A stretch of 64,000 nt of DNA, from NCBI GenBank assembly GCA_946902875.1, contig OX336353.1, positions 18,179,151 to 18,243,150 of the forward strand, in the 5' to 3' direction. Positions within the stretch are counted from its first letter, which is position 1; each line of letters begins with the position of its first letter. Below are positions 62,290-64,000 of the stretch, one piece after another. The translations under genes were made by a program, and so were the position numbers. Below the pieces are notes generated by a model. That model was not told where the DNA came from. It saw nothing but the letters and a program-made list of their open reading frames with translations, and did not search any database. The DNA comes from Nematopogon swammerdamellus (taxonomy: Eukaryota; Arthropoda; Insecta; Lepidoptera; Adelidae).

Positions 62290-62996
62290 CATTTTCTGCA
62301 CATTAGCACTGTTCTCCCAATGGCCAATTATATATGTATGTAAGTATGTATTTATTTACTAATTATTGTATTGTATAAATATATATTTAGGTATTTTAAT
62401 ATATGTATATATAATATACAGGAACAGTAATATACAGGATGTATACTTATATATTATATATTGTAATCATGTATGTATGTTTATTCATACCAATTTACTT
62501 AGTTACTATTCTCTCACATTATCTGTGCGCCTACTTATACACATTTACCACATCCCAAAGGTTTGCTCTAACATAATGCAGATCTGCATTCAGCCGACCT
62601 TTTTGTACCTTATTTTATCGAAAAATGGTGTACAATAAAAAATAAATACAAATACAAATGTTATGTCCGTATCTAAAACGGTATGGTATCATTATGATTT
62701 AATATGTGAGATTTAATTTAGGGCTCCTAAGCCCTGTTATCACTGCGACCTAGGAAGATCTATTGTGATCTCTCAAAAGTTTAGAGATTACCCCCAAGGC
62801 CAATTTCCGCTATCGGCCGAGTTATATTCTTGGGATTGATAATAATATTATCAATCCCTTCAAGGTTAGGTATATTATTACCCCCAAGAATACGGCTTCT
62901 ACTGTGAATGAGCACTTCATATTCACAAAGGATGTACAATTCCCTCAAAACTTAAATGCAGCTCTACCTACCTGCGCAGTATGGGAACCACCTTAA
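62290..62996 (+). other. LINE 3' untranslated region and unassigned DNA
   Basis: AT-rich sequence after the RT stop continues to AATAAAAAATAAATACAAAT at about 62635-62656, likely the 3' end of the same LINE. GGGATTGATAATAATATTATCAATCCC at 62833-62859 is a palindrome of 27 bases. Nothing else is recognised. Confidence 0.4.
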
Positions 62997-63347
62997 TTTT
63001 TAGGTTTCCGTATTCCTTACTAAGCCTCCGCCGTCCGTCCGTTCGTCCGTCTGTCCGAGGGCTGTATCTCTTGAACCGTAATAGGTAGCCCGTTGAAATT
63101 TTCACAGAATATGTATTAAGTACTATGGCGGATATAAAAACAAATAATAAAAAAATGAAAATGTTAAAAATTAAGGAGGGCTCCCATACAACAAACGTGC
63201 GAAAAATCGATTAGTCACGCTACTGAATAATAGATGGCGCCGCAGGCTTTTATACATTGCATTGTTGAAAGACAAAAGATAGGCGGATAATAGCGGATAG
63301 ATACGGAAACCTCCGTGCGCGAGTAAAACTCGCACTTGACAGAATTT
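62997..63347 (+). mobile_element. Family E element, left half of an inverted pair
   Basis: TTTTTAGGTTTCCGTATTCC to GATACGGAAACCTCCGTG and GAGTAAAACTCGCACTTGAC. It is the same subfamily as 3465-3862, sharing ATAGATGGCGCCGCAGGCTT. Confidence 0.75.
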
Positions 63348-63546
63348 TAATATTTGTTGTTAAATCCGCCATAATAAATAACACATATTCTGTGAAAATT
63401 TCAACCGGCTACCTATTACTGTTCCAAAGATACAGCAGTAGGACAGGCAGACAGACAGACAGACAGACAGACGGCGTAGACTTAGCAGAATTCCTTAGTA
63501 GAATTCTAATAGGCTTTCGTCCGTACGGTATACGGAAACCTAAAAA
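63348..63546 (-). mobile_element. Family E element, right half of an inverted pair
   Basis: The minus strand opens GTTTTTAGGTTTCCGTATAC, has the GTCTGTCTGTC run, and stops at the AACAACAAATATTAAAAT side. It abuts the preceding copy tail to tail. A small duplication (TTAGCAGAATTCCTTAGTAGAATTC) interrupts it. Confidence 0.7.
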
Positions 63547-63560
63547 CAACGGCCTCTCTT

Positions 63561-63952
63561 GTCAGCCTCGATAGCTCAGTGGTGCAGACAGTCAACTGGC
63601 GCTATTGAATGTTAAGCACCGCTGGGTGCGGTCAGTACTTGGATCGGTGACCGCTGACCGTTGGAGGCTGACCGAGGTTCGGATTCCTCGTAAAACTGTA
63701 GGTTCCTTCCCTCCTAATCTTACTTGGTGGTAGGGTTTAACCCGCCCGGGTTGGTACCACCGCACTGAATGAAACGTCGGTCGAAACGGCTATGTAAATT
63801 TTTTGTGTTTTCCGATCAGTTCAGTGTAGCCGGCAAGATCAAAGGGGGAAGCACTGACATGGCACCTAGTTCACCCGGTGTTATGGGCTGACATCACGGA
63901 CGTTGTAGGTGATGTATGTAGCTAACAGTGTCAGATTCCTTAAAAAAAAAAA
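63561..63952 (+). mobile_element. Family A SINE, full length
   Basis: It has the GTCAGCCTCGATAGCTCAGT start, 5S-like segment at 63611-63655, B box GGTTCGGATTCC at 63676-63687, central domain, and an A-run tail. It differs from 42131-42519 by few bases (for example a GTATGTA duplication in GATGTATGTAGC), so both belong to a recent subfamily. Confidence 0.9.
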
Positions 63953-64000
63953 CGGCCAGGGGTAAACCGGTATTGTGCTTGGTTTATGTGTACATGGGAG

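Overview
This window looks like repeat-saturated intergenic DNA from a moth or butterfly (Lepidoptera). The evidence is AT-rich DNA packed with 5'-truncated non-LTR retrotransposon ends, tRNA-like SINEs ending in CATAAAA tails, and short elements that end in a GCGAGCGAAGCCGCGGGC hairpin followed by CTAG, which I associate with lepidopteran genomes. I found no host protein gene, no functional tRNA or rRNA gene and no CRISPR array. Every recognisable coding piece is a broken transposable-element fragment. Family labels and the organism come from pattern recognition, not from a database search.

Recurrent families (names local to this report): A = SINE whose head combines a tRNA-like A box and B box with an internal 5S rRNA-like segment. 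B = SINE with a tRNA Leu/Ser-like head. C = 3' end of a non-LTR retrotransposon coding for the end of its reverse transcriptase (RT). D = short element beginning GTGTGGGGCCGGTAC. E = element bounded by AGGTTTCCGTA and TACGGAAACCT with an internal GTCT/GTCC run. G = foldback element with CCCCCGACCCTT arms. H = Helitron-like TC...CTAG element inserted between A and T. Fragments of RTE-type, Jockey/CR1-like and other LINEs, and a Pif1 helicase piece, are also present.

Layout. 1-9 kb: A, D, E and H copies, a 138-bp duplication and a small RT remnant near 6.4 kb. 9-16 kb: SINEs, a terminal-inverted-repeat (TIR) element at 11.5 kb, an A SINE carrying a foldback insertion with a CAG target duplication, an in-frame RTE RT end at 14.6 kb and an inverted E pair. 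16.4-20.6 kb: a 470-bp palindrome, the end of a Pif1-like helicase and about 22 copies of a 130-bp tandem repeat. 20.6-31 kb: a G foldback, LINE ends and a retroelement protein fragment. 31-39 kb: nested SINE and LINE insertions and a hAT-like miniature element with an 8-bp target duplication. 39-51 kb: LINE ends, a 77-bp GC-rich tandem repeat, full-length A SINEs and a long palindrome. 51-57 kb: a 200-bp assembly gap and a 1.06-kb inverted tandem array with the same Helitron-like 3' end on both sides. 57-64 kb: a full H element, E, D and A copies and two LINE RT ends.

The main theme is modular exchange. SINE heads, a shared central domain and several tails occur in different combinations, including an A head joined to a LINE 3' end. 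Nested insertions with visible target duplications give a partial order of events. Most entries are relics. The features most worth a second look are the composite A head, the 130-bp array with its higher-order structure next to a helicase fragment, and the double-ended palindromic array at 53.7-54.7 kb.
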